Below, one piece after another: positions 1-10,796 of a stretch of DNA of 27,898 nucleotides; position 1 is the stretch's first letter; the number at the start of each line of letters is the position of its first letter. This DNA comes from Rhodocollybia butyracea. Its lineage: Eukaryota > Basidiomycota > Agaricomycetes > Agaricales > Omphalotaceae. Location: NCBI GenBank assembly GCA_015501585.1, contig JADNRY010000754.1:1-27898 (forward strand), given 5' to 3'. The notes under the pieces were generated by a model. It was given only the letters and a program-made list of their open reading frames with translations, searched no databases and had not been told where the DNA came from. The position numbers and the translations under genes were made by a program.

Positions 1-974
1 CACAGCAGGAGGAGATCATCAAGGCAGCCTCCGTAATGACTCATATAGGTAATATCCCACCTTATTAGGCTACTAGACTTACAGTTTACACTCTCAAAAG
101 GTGGTACAGACACCATAGTTGCAACTATAGCGAGTTTTATTCTGGTGAACGGCGCAGTTTCAATACCCTATACTATGCACTGCTAACTCGGAAACCCAGG
201 CTATGTTGATGAATCCGGACATGCAAACCAGAGCTCAACGTGAACTAGACAGGGTTTTGGCACCAGGAGATTTACCAACCTTTTCCCTTGAACCAGATCT
301 TCCATACATCCAGGCAATTGTCTGGGAGGCATTGAGGTACCAGAGGACCTTGGTTCAATATTCATATATCCTCATAACGTGTACATGCAGACATCAACCA
401 GCTGTGCCTCTATGTTTTCCACATCTCGTTACTGAAGATGATGTCTATTCCGGATATTTAATTCCCAAGGACTCAATTATTATGCCCAATATCTGGTAAG
501 CATACAGTCTACCTCTATCACTTGGCTCTAGTTTCTGAAAATACAATACTCAGGTCAATTTTACACAACGAAGAAGATTATCCTGATCCATATCGATTCA
601 ACCCTTCACGCTTTCTTGATGCTGATGGGAAAATAGACCCCAGTGTCAAACATATAGGTCCTGCGTTCGGATTTGGGAGACGCGCCTGTGTGAGTGTCAT
701 TTCTGTTCTCTGAAGCTTTGGTGGAGTTGATTTCGGTGTTATTTACTGATAGCCTGGCAAAGAACTTGGACTGGCATCATTGTGGATTAATATAGCGTCC
801 ATTTTAGCGTGCTACAGAATTGAACCAGAGATTGACGAGCATGGTAATCTTGCGGAGCCAAAAGCGGAGTGGTATCCTGGGCTGACAATGTTCAACCACC
901 CACTTCCTTTCAAATGTCGGTTCATTCCTCGCTCCAAGGACATAGAAGTATCTCTGGATATGAAAGTTACCTGA
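1..974 (+). CDS. Cytochrome P450, P450-B copy 1 (5' part outside window)
   Basis: C-terminal part of a heme-thiolate monooxygenase. Exons read as 1-48, 101-144, 200-336, 391-495, 554-689 and 753-974, with GT-AG borders and lengths matching the intact copy at 8,306-10,547. Visible motifs are I-helix GGTDT at the 48/101 junction, K-helix EALR with the Arg codon split by an intron (AG|A), the meander PDPYRFNPSRF, and the heme loop FGFGRRAC, whose Cys is the last codon of the fifth exon. The coding frame stays open to the TGA at 972-974. Relatives are ER-anchored fungal P450s of the ordA-like group; the substrate cannot be read from sequence. A minus-strand GH3 remnant follows, as after the other P450-B copies. 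Whether the gene is functional depends on the missing N-terminal half. Confidence 0.9.
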
Positions 975-1197
975 GAACTGTACTGTGTAACTCCTTGAAT
1001 GCCATAGTATGTAGTATGTGATTAAAACGCTGTAAGGTAGTTATCAATAAAAAATTGTTTCTCAACCTATTGATCATTCATGAGGTGACCTTAACATGCG
1101 AAATAGGCGCGAAGGAAATATAAGAATAGTGAAGTCGAGCACACCCACTTTCATCAAAATTAAAGCGGAATACAATGAAAAAAGCAACGACCCTAAG

Positions 1198-1806
1198 TTA
1201 GCGATGAATCAACGTACAAAAATCGGTCATAAAGTTACCATGAGAAACAATCGTGAACACATCACAGTGTGAAGCCCAAGCCGCCAAAGAGTAGAAACCA
1301 GTCGACTTGCATACCCCCGACAGTCTGATAAAAGGTTTCGCCCAAGCGTAAGGATCTGCGAATATACCTCCCCAAGCCCGTCCGTTAAGAACACTGCAAC
1401 CGAGTGTACCACGAAGTCTAGAATGAGTGTCAGAGATCCTAGTACTTAAATCCGGCCGTAACAGGTGCCAACCGAAAACCAGCGATGCCCGGGTATCTGT
1501 GAAACACACCATGATCGTGAACTGTTGACCCATAGCCCCTTTGCTGCACACATAGATGAGGTCCCTGTCCCCCTGTCCCATTGAGCGGCATAAGTGAAAC
1601 CGGCAGGGAACTGAGAGACACCGTGAGCGCTGCGAACACTGGCAGGACTGTCCTTGAGACACAAGGAAGGGGTGTTAAGACGAGGAACGGGTCCAATGTT
1701 CCCTATAATCATCTAGCTTAATATTTTGAGTACATCCACATCTACAAGTGAATATAAGACTTACATTGGCCATTTCCTCAATAGTGACGACGACTGTCCG
1801 AGCCAT
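1198..1806 (-). pseudogene. GH3 beta-glucosidase remnant, copy 1
   Basis: Broken N-terminal part of a glycoside hydrolase family 3 beta-glucosidase, an enzyme family that releases glucose from cellobiose and beta-glucosides. A short first exon from ATG at 1,806 reads ARTVVVTIEEMAN, resembling the GH3 N-terminal 'LTLEEK' region. After a GTAAGT intron come GNIGPVPRLNTPSLCLKDSP, then AHGV, QFPAGFTYAAQWDR, and later GRAWGGIFADPYAWA, corresponding to the family's conserved PIPRL..LCLQDGP, FPAG..AATW and GRN(W/G)EGF..DPYL blocks. These blocks lie in different frames, so several frameshifts separate them, and the catalytic domain beyond the DPY block is missing. The same remnant lies downstream of every P450-B copy, so it was part of the duplicated module before it decayed. 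Family recognition is by motif only. Confidence 0.72.
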
Positions 1807-2439
1807 TGTAAACGCCTTAGACCAGGCTTTTCCTCCGTTCAATGGGACCGACTAAAAAAAGTCAGCGTGAAATCAAGGGGATCTTGAATGAGGCAGGGCG
1901 AGCGGGCGGGCGACTTTTTATTGTGTTCACAATCAAGTGCGTCTTGTGGGGACAACGCTGTAACAGGACTGCTTTCGGAGGGTTGGGCGGAGCTTGTGAG
2001 TGGAGACTGCAAGAAGACTGGGCTGGTGGGCTGGGTGCGGCCTGCAGGAGAATTGTTCAATCTACCATAGACGAGGTTAAAGGACTCGGAACCGAGCTAT
2101 GGAGGGCACCAGGTTTGTGTTTCTGAAATTGCAACTACTTACTCTTACCCAAGTCCTGATTCTGAACTCTTCATAGAGGTTGACAAGGGGGGGGCCTATT
2201 GCCCTATTCTGCCGGATCGCTTTCATATGGTTGTGTATTGGAACAGATAAATGGCTTTCTGGGCAACTCCCACAATTAGAGAAGTTGAAAGTGAGCACCC
2301 TCAAGACCGGCCTCCAGTAATGGACTGGATACCCATCACGCGGAGTTTGTCTCGACATCTCGATTTATGCTCGCCCGAAGGAAGCCGATCGCGCGGTGTT
2401 TATCCCTGCTGGGCCTCTTGTCCTACCCGCTCCCTGATG
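1807..2439. other. Intergenic: conserved 5' flank of the GH3 remnant, then unrecognised sequence
   Basis: About 1,840-2,000 is clearly similar to 11,600-11,760, the matching position beside the second GH3 remnant, so it is ancestral upstream DNA of that gene. Short open frames occur on both strands, but the two copies do not conserve one reading frame. From about 2,130 to 2,440 I recognise nothing. Confidence 0.5.
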
Positions 2440-3360
2440 CTCGATTCAACTATACGCTACTAGAAGATTTTCAAGTTTCAAAGCCCTTGAAGGATTCCAT
2501 ACATCTTAGATGCACAGCTCGAATGTTCAGTAGAACCATGGACATTGATGAGTAGGCACTATGTATACTTCATACCTCATCTCAAAGCGCGTACAATCAA
2601 TATAGGGGGTCCCGTAAAACAAGACCTACATATGTAGTTGCAGTTGTATTCTTCGAAACATGAGTTGTTAACTTTTGCTACTGAGACTCGAGCTGTACCG
2701 AGGGCAATGGTGGCAACTTGGGTATGGAACTAACAGTCTACCATCACGAATCGGAATCGTAGTCTTGATCTCTCTGTAAGTTGTGCTTTTCTCACTAGGC
2801 TATAGTGTGACTACACCTACTGCCTTGTTCAGTTCTTCTAACAACATTGGAGATGTCTTAGAAGGTCTACATCACCTCGAACCGCTCAGTATGAGCTTTG
2901 ATTTTCTAGACAGCCTCCCTTCCCCGGCTTTCTACGAAGATGTCCTAGCTAGTCTGCTGATTACAGGCTTCCTACTTGGGCATTATTACTGCTTCTGCCT
3001 CCAGCGCGAACTATCAACCGCATCCGCATCGTCCCCGGTCTCCGAGCGCTAACCGTAACCAAAACCGTACGCAAATCCGATGTCTGAACGAGCTCAACGG
3101 AGAGGCGATCTCACTAAGTGTGATGACACCGCTACACATAACCAAACCTCCGTGAATTTTCTCTTCAAGATGTTGCCATAGGATCATCATGATCAGTTAA
3201 CGGCGTGTTTCGTACATCTTGAGTCGATAAAAACTCTCGTCACAAAGTAGTGTATCACGGAGAGCATGGGCACCGGCAGCGGATTCTAAATGCAAGAGAG
3301 AGTTATGCTGGGACTGCGGGCGTGAACGGTGCTTTGTGCTTGATGATACAGGCGCGAATA
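2440..3360 (+). pseudogene. F-box/LRR gene relic
   Basis: Decayed copy of the intact F-box/LRR gene at 21,207-23,380. Similar blocks occur in the same order. 2,450-2,510 matches exon 4 (the 'ttttcaagtttcaaa' region). 2,705-2,785 matches the end of exon 5, around 'gagtcttgatctttctgt'. 2,835-2,950 reads NIGDVLEGLHHLEPLSMSF against NLGDVLGDLPHLKSLSLYV of exon 6. 2,998-3,355 matches the last exon, including 'cgtccccggtct' and the end near 'gaacggtgctttgtgc'. The F-box exon and most of the central LRR exon are missing, and frameshifts and stops interrupt the rest. It sits after P450-B and GH3, the same order as the intact gene after the third P450-B, so it belongs to the repeated module. Confidence 0.78.
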
Positions 3361-4329
3361 TGATTTTGTTTGGGTAAAATTCGAAGTGGGGTTCGTAAGA
3401 GTTGTCGCCGAAACGTGACGAAGAAGCTACATCGACCGACGAGGAAATTTCCTTTGACCACAAACGATACGTGTTATCGTTTGTCCGGGGTCTAAATTTA
3501 TGGTAGAACATTCTGAAATGTCAGGAAGAAGTGACAAGCATGAGGGATGATTGATGGTCTCTCACTAAGAAAGCTCCTGGACGGTAAGTTAGTTTTATAG
3601 AAAATCATCTAATCCGAGTCCACTTCAAGTCACTCACTATAGTTTCGTCAATAAGCTTGGTCCTTTTCGTATCATCGATGAACTCCTGAGTTTCACAGCG
3701 CGCAGTTCCCTGTTCCTTCCAGTTGTGCGAGCCATGTAAAGGTCATCCGGATATTCAAGTGCAGAAGAGAGAAGTAGAGTTTCAGTAAGAACCTCTGAGC
3801 AACGAATTGAAGGGAAGAGCCCACAGCGAATGATATAAGATTGAGATCTCGAGATTTCGGTGCCCATAAGACCCGAAGCTTGAAGCTTGACCAGTGGCCC
3901 ATGGCATTTAGATCTGTGTGCGGCAGAACTCTGCTGTGTACATTTGAATAAACCTTGGGAGTATCATCGAGGGAGTCATCGAAAGGGCAGACCGTCCAGC
4001 CTAGATACACGCCGCTGTTAAACCTTGAGAGTATCACCGAGGGAACCATCGAAAGGGTAGACCGTCCAGCCTGTAATTACGCCCCGCATTCGAGGGCGTT
4101 GTTGCTCTTTGGGAAGATATTTGACGTGAGGACGGTTCTGGAAGCAATGATTAAGCGGTACATGAGAGAGCTATGATAGCCTTCAAGGAACGAGTCCGGC
4201 AGGCTCTTGGTTTCGCGCGATCACGAGTGGCGTCGTATTTCAAATCTACGCTCGAAGAGATAATTCCAAGACATACATAATGCACAAAGCTCCCCTTTCA
4301 TCAGCTCTTTCTGGCACCGTATCGATATC
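3361..4329. other. Intergenic, no recognised gene
   Basis: Open frames of up to about 118 codons exist on the minus strand (3,637-4,049) but match no family I know, and the longest overlap a local tandem duplication. The stretch also holds a 10-bp perfect inverted repeat, ACAAACGATA/TATCGTTTGT with a 5-base loop, at 3,460-3,484. The last 150 bases are probably the 5' flank of the gene starting at 4,330. Confidence 0.4.
3950..4086. repeat. Two-copy tandem repeat, period about 70 bp
   Basis: The block beginning 'aaaccttgggagtatcatcg' at 3,950 recurs at 4,020 as 'aaaccttgagagtatcaccg'. The copies share 'catcgaaaggg.agaccgtc' and differ by scattered substitutions. It lies in unassigned DNA. Confidence 0.85.
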
Positions 4330-5241
4330 ATGGCAGCCTTAGGGGACGCTGCTCTTTCATGCCATCGTAAAGAACAATTGCAGTTCGATCCCAAGGACTC
4401 GGAAGAGGAACTCGAACAGGAGACTGAAGGAATGGAAATGGAATCCCATAACACGAACCCGCATTTCCTGAACGCTACATGTACTGTCGAAACTATTAGT
4501 ACCAAGCCCAAATTTTTGCATAGGCGTAGGAAGGATCGAGCTGTGATGCAGAACTGGCAAGAACTGGACGAAGAGCCAAAGCAGGCGAAGAAATCGAAGC
4601 CGAAACCAGAAAAGCGAGTAGAACCAGATGCCAGAAGTGTGCTTGGAAGTACCAGTGACACAGGGAACATGGACTGGACTCCAAATAGGAACAGACAAGC
4701 TGGCATGCATTCTCAATCCTCGCTTTTCGAGTTTTCTTCAGAATGGGAAGACTCTTCAGACTCCGAGTCTTCATTATCGCCGTCCAGCGTTTCTAGCATC
4801 TATTCTGGTTCCATTTCTCCCCGAGCGCAAGCGCAAGCACGAATAGCACGCGATTTCGACGAGCCAACCACAAATCCGACAATCCCTTGGTCATCCGCTC
4901 CGCTGGTAGTCATTTCATCTCCCTCCACGCCCACGCCCACGTCGTCGGACTCGGACTCGGACTTGCATTCGCCATGCTCGCCGTTCACTACTCCGTACCC
5001 TTCCACTCTCCCTCAAACTAGGCAAGCATCTCCAACCAGTCGATCCTTGTACCCAGTGGAGACAGATGAGCGAAATCACAAGTCTATGAAACAGTTGGAA
5101 CAGCAGATGGAAAAGGAGAAGGTTGAGGAGGCGGCCAAGTTGCGGTTGTTGATCGCGAGGTTGGAGGGAGAGAGGGAAAAAAGGGAAGAGGCTGGTCCAA
5201 GTTGCGCGCGTTCGTTGAGCTCGAGGGGGCATTGCTACTAA
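4330..5241 (+). CDS. Hypothetical disordered protein with C-terminal coiled coil
   Basis: Single open frame of 303 codons, stop TAA at 5,239-5,241. I do not recognise the family. Residues about 15-45 are acidic (EEELEQETEG). About 65-105 is basic and Lys/Pro rich (KQAKKSKPKPEKR). About 125-245 is Ser/Pro/Thr rich and probably disordered, with a short Ser-Asp run. About 250-290 is charged and heptad-like (KQLEQQMEKEKVEEAAKLRL), a likely coiled coil. There is no membrane segment or signal peptide. The low-complexity composition weakens the case for a real gene. Supporting it, the C-terminal coding region recurs as a relic at 14,085-16,915 in the next repeat module, and in both places P450-A follows. 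An upstream intron-containing 5' part cannot be excluded. Confidence 0.55.
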   Translation: MAALGDAALSCHRKEQLQFDPKDSEEELEQETEGMEMESHNTNPHFLNATCTVETISTKPKFLHRRRKDRAVMQNWQELDEEPKQAKKSKPKPEKRVEPDARSVLGSTSDTGNMDWTPNRNRQAGMHSQSSLFEFSSEWEDSSDSESSLSPSSVSSIYSGSISPRAQAQARIARDFDEPTTNPTIPWSSAPLVVISSPSTPTPTSSDSDSDLHSPCSPFTTPYPSTLPQTRQASPTSRSLYPVETDERNHKSMKQLEQQMEKEKVEEAAKLRLLIARLEGEREKREEAGPSCARSLSSRGHCY

Positions 5242-7192
5242 TCTTATCATGAGTCGTGAAATCGACGATATCTCGTATATTCGGCATCGCTTTATCCTAG
5301 TGATGGATTTCTAGTCAGGTGAACGAATCATAAAAAATCACCTTCGGAAGAACCAATTCATGCACACTAGGAGAGTCGAACTCCTGACCTCACGCAAATC
5401 TTAAATTCCACCTCGTACCTCCTGAATGCGAAGCGTGCGCGCTTCCAATTCCAATTCCAACGATGCCAAGTGCCCTAAAAACACGCGACTCAGACCCTGC
5501 TCTCCTTTCCGTCGGTGCAGTGCACTTGTTCAGTCAGGTACGCTCCGCGCGCTCGCAGCTGACTGCCCTTTTCTGACTCGTTCTCGGCTCTTCAGCCACA
5601 TTCATCAATGTTTCATTTTCATTTACTACTTACTTATTTGTAGTGAGCCGTTGCAGTCAGTTTAGTGCTTTCTTTCTGACCCGACGAGCTCAGTCCGTTG
5701 TTTTTGTATTCCTTGCATTACTCACCCTCCCTGATCCCTCCTAGTCACTCTACATCCTATGTATGTCATGTACATGATTGTACCCATTCCGTTGTTCGTC
5801 AATCTATGTCCTTTCCAGGGTGCAGCCGCTGTGCCAGGGCTGTACCCGTGTCCCGCTAGAAAATCTCGCGATTCTTCACCAGAGAAGCGTCAAAAACAAC
5901 CCCTGGTTGATTAGATCAGAAAAGACAAAATTTCTCTATGAACTTACCGAGCATACATTCATACACACAAGGAGACTCGAGTACCGCAGTTCAAGCCCTC
6001 TGATTAACTTTGCAAAAAATCCGGTTGTCGTCCTCCTTCCGTTCGGGCCTCCACGAGAAGTTAGAACCACTGTGAAACTTTCCAGCTTGGTTTTTGGGGA
6101 GCCCGGTCCATGTGAGAGATGACTCGGACGAGTGTGAACCTGAAGGAGCCTTGGTGGAGGCTACCGGAAATCGGAGGAAACGAATGGTGTTTTAGCAGAA
6201 TAATAGAATGAAGGCTAATGGGAACGAGTGAGTCAGACTGGATACTGTACCAGGCGCAGGAGAACCCGAGTTGAACCTCAAAAGAAAGGGCAAGAAACAG
6301 CAAAAGTACGTGTTCAAATTAGCATGACTTAGGCAAGTACTTAAAATTAACATCTATACTTATCCTAGATGTGTGTATCAAACATGAACACGTTGTCGGA
6401 TTTGGATCCTCACCGACAGGACGCGTCTGGACTGAGTATTAGGGGTATCGCCGTTATACGAACTCTTGACGCTGCGTTTGAGATCTGAATGTCCCAGACC
6501 CTAACCAACGCCGATTTTGACCCTTTCACGAAACGCGGTCCTCCCCACTCTCAAATCACGGTCTTACCTCCCTACCCTTATCCTGACCCTTGAGTCTGAA
6601 ATGTCGCATATGTCTATCTGTGACACTTGGGAGGACTGAACACTGGAGAATAGTGGGTAGCAGTGACTTGTGGAGCGTGTCGAGGATAATAAAACGGCAT
6701 CGCGGGAGATTATGAGCGTTCATGATCTCTCAATAATGCTTTCGTTCCATCGTATCCACTCAATACGTAAGTGTTGTGCAACAGATGTGATGTTTCTTCT
6801 AACTCAGACTGGGCTTTCTTCTAACTGGGCTTACGTTGCAGCTCACTACTAAACAATGGATATACTCAAATTTTAATGGGCACCCGGACCATGTATAGAC
6901 TGTGCAATAGCAATGTCCCTCCTCCCGTCCTTGACACAGTATTACTTTAACAAGATCGCCGTCAACGGAGACTCGATGCAGATGCTACACCTTGAACGCG
7001 AGGATCCATGTTACTGGAACTAGGATATATGGGTTTCCCCAACAGGCGCGATCATCTCCACGTTGGAAGATACATCTTTCAGCGCATCCAATCAGAACTG
7101 CAAAAACTCGGGGATTAATCAAAGGTTGAAGTGATGGTTTCGGATCCTCAATTTAGCAGTGGTATACGGCAGGACTCACTCGATCTCCACAG
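5242..7192. other. Long stretch without a supportable gene
   Basis: About 1.95 kb between the coiled-coil protein gene and P450-A. It holds the tRNA-like sequence near 5,358-5,436 and several short open frames, the longest 114 codons at 5,778-6,122, with no family motif and no conserved counterpart in the next module. No P450 N-terminal sequence lies upstream of 7,193, so the 5' half of P450-A has been lost and not merely displaced locally. Confidence 0.5.
5358..5436 (-). tRNA. tRNA-like relic, low confidence
   Basis: On the minus strand a 7-bp acceptor-like pair GCACGCT / AGTGTGC (one G-T pair) encloses about 78 nt. A T-arm-like hairpin AGGAG-TTCGACT-CTCCT lies at the proper distance and contains a fair B-box. 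The D arm is poor, with about three pairs. The anticodon arm around TTTAAGA pairs badly. Most likely a tRNA pseudogene or chance; I assign no isotype. Confidence 0.22.
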
Positions 7193-8051
7193 GTGGCTCG
7201 GACACAATAGTTGGAGCTTTGGGGCCTTTATCCTGGTAAACAAACCAGTTTTCACCCCATATATGCATTCCTTTTCACGAAATACAGGCTATGTTGATGA
7301 ACCCGCACGTTCAAACCGAAGCCCAGCAAGAGCTTGACAGCGTTTTGGCACCAGGGGATTTACCGACTTTTTCCCTCAAGCCAGATCTTCCATATATCTC
7401 GGCAGTTGTCCGGGAGGTACTGAGGTACCGGCCTACTTGGGTAATCATCGATATGTGCTCACAATACAATTGCATGTACTAGGCATCAACCAGTTACGCC
7501 TTTGGCCTTTCCACATCTCGTTACCGAAGAGGATGTTTATAGGGGATACTTGATTCCTAAAGGCTCAATTGTCATGCCCAATGTCTGGTACGCACATGCT
7601 ACCTGCTTCATTTGTTAGTTCTGAGCTATACCTACTAGGTCCATCTTACACAACGAAGAAGATTATCCGGATCCATATCGGTTCAATCCTTCTCGCTTCC
7701 TTGATGCCAATGGGAGTATAGACCCAAATGTAAATGATCCTACGAATTTCGCGTTCGGATTTGGGAGGCGCGCTTGTGTGAGTGTCATTTCTGTTCTCAA
7801 AATTTCGGTGTGAACATTATTGATACATTTATTGACAGCCTGGTAAAGATATTGCACTTGCATCGCTGTGGATTGGGGTGGCATCTATCTTAACCTGCTA
7901 CAGAATTGAGCCAGAGATAGATGAGCATGGTAACCTTATGGATCGAAAAGGAGAATGGTATCCAGGGCCAACGCTGTTTAACCACCCACTTCCTTTCAAG
8001 TGTCGGTTTATTCCTCGTTCTAAAGACGTAGAAACATCTCTAGACGTATGA
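7193..8051 (+). pseudogene. Cytochrome P450, P450-A, 5'-truncated
   Basis: C-terminal half of a P450 related to but distinct from P450-B. It starts at the I-helix exon (GGSDTIV), with nothing homologous upstream. That exon has 43 nt up to its GTAAAC donor against 44 in the intact P450-B, a 1-nt deletion near 7,225. Downstream parts are well kept: REVLR with the Arg codon split by an intron (AG|G), HQPVTPLAFPH, PDPYRFNPSRF, heme loop FAFGFGRRAC, and a last exon ending in TGA at 8,049-8,051. It has a two-residue insertion before the heme loop (NVNDPTNFAFG). It lies about 250 bases upstream of P450-B copy 2, and the same pairing is seen at 16,956/17,612. The loss of substrate-recognition regions and the I-helix frameshift make it a pseudogene, though the conserved 3' half suggests recent loss. 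Confidence 0.82.
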
Positions 8052-8264
8052 AAGTTCATTCGAGGCATACATATTCTAAATACAAGAGGTCAAAGCTACA
8101 CTAAGTAACTGTCACTAAACTTTTATATGATGCTGTGATGGGCGCTTAAGTTCCGTAAGTGTGGGAACGATCTACGCCCTTGTAGGACAGAACCTAAATA
8201 CTTGAGAGTAATAAGTAACGGTGCAGATAGGTACTGAATCTATCTTTAGCCGATCTGTTCTTCT

Positions 8265-8272
8265 TATAAAAC
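8265..8272 (+). promoter_or_regulatory. TATA box of P450-B copy 2
   Basis: TATAAAAC, 34 bases before the ATG at 8,306, inside 'ttcttataaaa', which is shared with the promoter of the third copy (17,563). The distance to ATG implies a very short 5' leader. Its conservation between duplicates supports the start choice. Confidence 0.55.
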
Positions 8273-8305
8273 GGATAATCTCGACTGAGGCGGTTGTAAC
8301 CCTTC

Positions 8306-10547
8306 ATGATGTTAAATTTTGATTCGCATGCTTTAGCCCTTCTTTTCCTCACCTTGGTTCTCGTTCTATGGAGACGATGGAAGGATTCGCGCCAATACCC
8401 TCTGCCTCCAGGTCCCAAGAAGCTTCCTATTCTAGGGAACTTGTTTGATATCCCCAGAAAAGGTTTCATTTGGCTTGATTACATCGAGATGTGTCGGAAA
8501 TATGGTAATAATTCTGCTGCAATCTCTACTACAATCAACGGTATGCTCAAGGGGCTCGTCAGATTCTGACATTATTCACCTGAGCGCTCTCGGAAATTCC
8601 ATTATTATTCTGGATTCTGCGAAGGCGGCCAGCGATCTTCTTGAGAAGCGGTCCTCTCTGTACTCGAGTCGGCCCAAATCAGTATGTGATGTCTATCTGG
8701 CCACTATCTCCCTTACATCATACTCAGTTCTTTGTATTTTTTACAGGTTATGCTAAATGAGCTAGTAGGGTACGTGATTGATGCTTTTGATCTGGTGTAG
8801 TACCGCCGATTTTTGCATTTTCTTGAACGCCCCAGTTTTACTGAAGCAAAAATATCGGCGGTATGTATCAGATCTCCACGCCCTCTAACAATACAATAGG
8901 TGGGGAGCCATAGCTATAACACGGCCCAACGACGACATATGGAAATCTCAGCGAAGAATACTTACAAACGCAATCTCACCAACAGATGTGAAGCGTTTTC
9001 ATCCGAAGCAAATCGCGACAACTCATGAGCTTCTTCGAGCTCTCGCGCATTCCGATGATATCATAAGAGACTTGAATATGTGAGTATTTATAAGCGTAAC
9101 GGAGAAAATTTACTCAGTATATCTAGGTGGACTACTGTGCTCATCACGGATATAACGTATGGGATCCAAGGAGAGGAAGCCCAGCCGTTCATCAAGACCG
9201 CCATCGAAGCAGTGGAAACTATAACCATCGCCACAACTCCGGGCGCATTTGCAGTAGATCAAATCTCCATTCGTAAGTAAACACCATGTATTTTATATTC
9301 ATCCGCTCGTATAACATCCTGAATCCAGTAAAATATGTACCGGAGTGGTTTCCAGGAGCTGGATTCAAGCGTAAAGCGAGAGAATGGAATCTTTTGCGCA
9401 CGAAGATGACTGAAGATCCTTTTCGTGTAACCAAAGAACGAATGGTAAATTCCTTTTTTTTGGACTCCCACATCTTCCGAGTCATTGTCATATCGCGACT
9501 ACCTTTAGGCCGCTGGGACTGCCACTCCGTCTCTTGCCTCCATTGCCCTCGAACAAATGGATCTTACCAAGGACATAGCACAGCAGGAGGAGCTCATTAA
9601 GGCAGCCTCTGTAACGGCTCATATAGGTAATATCCCACTTGATTAGGCTACTAGACTTGCAGTTCAGTGTTCACTCAAGGTGGTACAGACACGATAGTTG
9701 TGACCATAGCGAGTTTTATTCTGGTGAACGGCACAGTTTCAATACCTTATATGCACTGCTAACAAAACACAGGCTATGTTGATGAATCCAGACATTCAAA
9801 CCAGAGCTCAACTTGAACTAGACAGGGTTTTGGCACCAGGAGATTTACCAACTTTTTCCCTCGAGCCAGATCTTCCATACATCCAGGCAATTATTCGGGA
9901 GGTATTGAGGTACCAGAGGATCTTGGTTCAATATTCATATAAACTCATAACCTGTACATGCAGACATCAACCAGTCGTGCCTCTATGTTTCCCACATCTC
10001 GTTACTGAAGATGATGTCTACTCTGGATATTTAATTCCCAAGAACTCAATTATTATGCCCAATGTCTGGTAAGCATACAGTCTACCTCTATCACTTGGCT
10101 CTAGTTTCTGAAAATACGATACTCAGGTCAATTTTACACAACGAAGAAGATTATCCAGATCCATATGAATTCAACCCTTCCCGTTTTCTTGATGCTAATG
10201 GGAGAATAGACCCCAGTGTCAAAGATATAGGTCCTGCGTTCGGATTTGGCAGACGCACTTGTGTAAGTGTCATTCCTGTTCTCTGAAGTTTTGGTGGAGT
10301 TGATTTCGGTGTTCTTTATCGATAGCCCGGTAAAGAGCTTGCAATGGCATCATTGTGGATTAGGATAGCGTCCATTTTAACGTGCTACAAAATTGAGCCA
10401 GAGATTGACGAGCATGGTAACCTTGCGGAGCGAAAAGCGAAGTGGTATCCTGGGCTGACAATGTTCAACCACCCACTTCCTTTCAAATGTCGGTTTATTC
10501 CTCGCTCCAAGGACATAGAAGCATCTCTGGATATGAAATTTACTTGA
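8306..10547 (+). CDS. Cytochrome P450 monooxygenase, P450-B copy 2 (intact)
   Basis: Microsomal P450, 514 residues in 12 exons: 8306-8504, 8563-8681, 8747-8769, 8900-9079, 9127-9272, 9329-9444, 9509-9626, 9680-9723, 9773-9909, 9964-10068, 10127-10262, 10326-10547. Every junction is GT-AG and phase-consistent. An N-terminal membrane anchor spans residues about 8-22, followed by basic RRWK and the proline hinge PLPPGP (33-37). C-helix WKSQR is W128-R132, I-helix GGTDT 301-305, ExxR E358-R361 (Arg codon split by an intron), heme loop FGFGRRTC 434-441 with Cys441 as iron ligand. Length and motifs are normal for the family. It resembles fungal ordA-like P450s, which oxidise lipophilic small molecules using electrons from NADPH-P450 reductase at the ER; its substrate is unknown. 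Intron 3 (8770-8899) is unusually long and carries an inverted repeat. It is the only complete, undamaged P450 here. Confidence 0.93.
8801..8863 (+). repeat. Intronic inverted repeat (stem-loop) in P450-B intron 3
   Basis: TACCGCCGATTTTTGC (8,801-8,816) faces GCAAAAATATCGGCGGTA (8,846-8,863), a stem of about 16 pairs with a small bulge and a loop of about 29 bases. It lies inside the 130-nt third intron. The duplicate gene carries the same structure at 18,104-18,156. Confidence 0.8.
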
Positions 10548-10796
10548 GAGTTGTACTGTGTAAATCTTCGAATACAATAGTATGTAGTATCTCATTACAA
10601 CGCTGTAAGGGCAAACGGTACTTATGATAAGGTATGTAAATTGTTTCTCAACATAATGATCATTCACGATATGATGACCTTAACATGTGAAATGAACGCG
10701 AAGAAAATATAGGAATGGTGAAGTTAAACACACCAGCTGAGTTCAACCGATTTCATCAAAACGAAATACAATAAAAAAAGCCACGGCTCTAAGCTA

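Noticed and set aside
1842..2126. Plus-strand 94-codon frame similar to 11,561-11,782
   Set aside because: The similarity is explained by the duplicated 5' flank of the GH3 gene, and the frames are not conserved end to end.
5426..5665. Possible short gene reading MPSALKTRDSDPALLS from 5,462, with a GTACGC donor and CTTCAG acceptor
   Set aside because: Stops follow soon after the putative second exon, and no family or conserved copy supports it.
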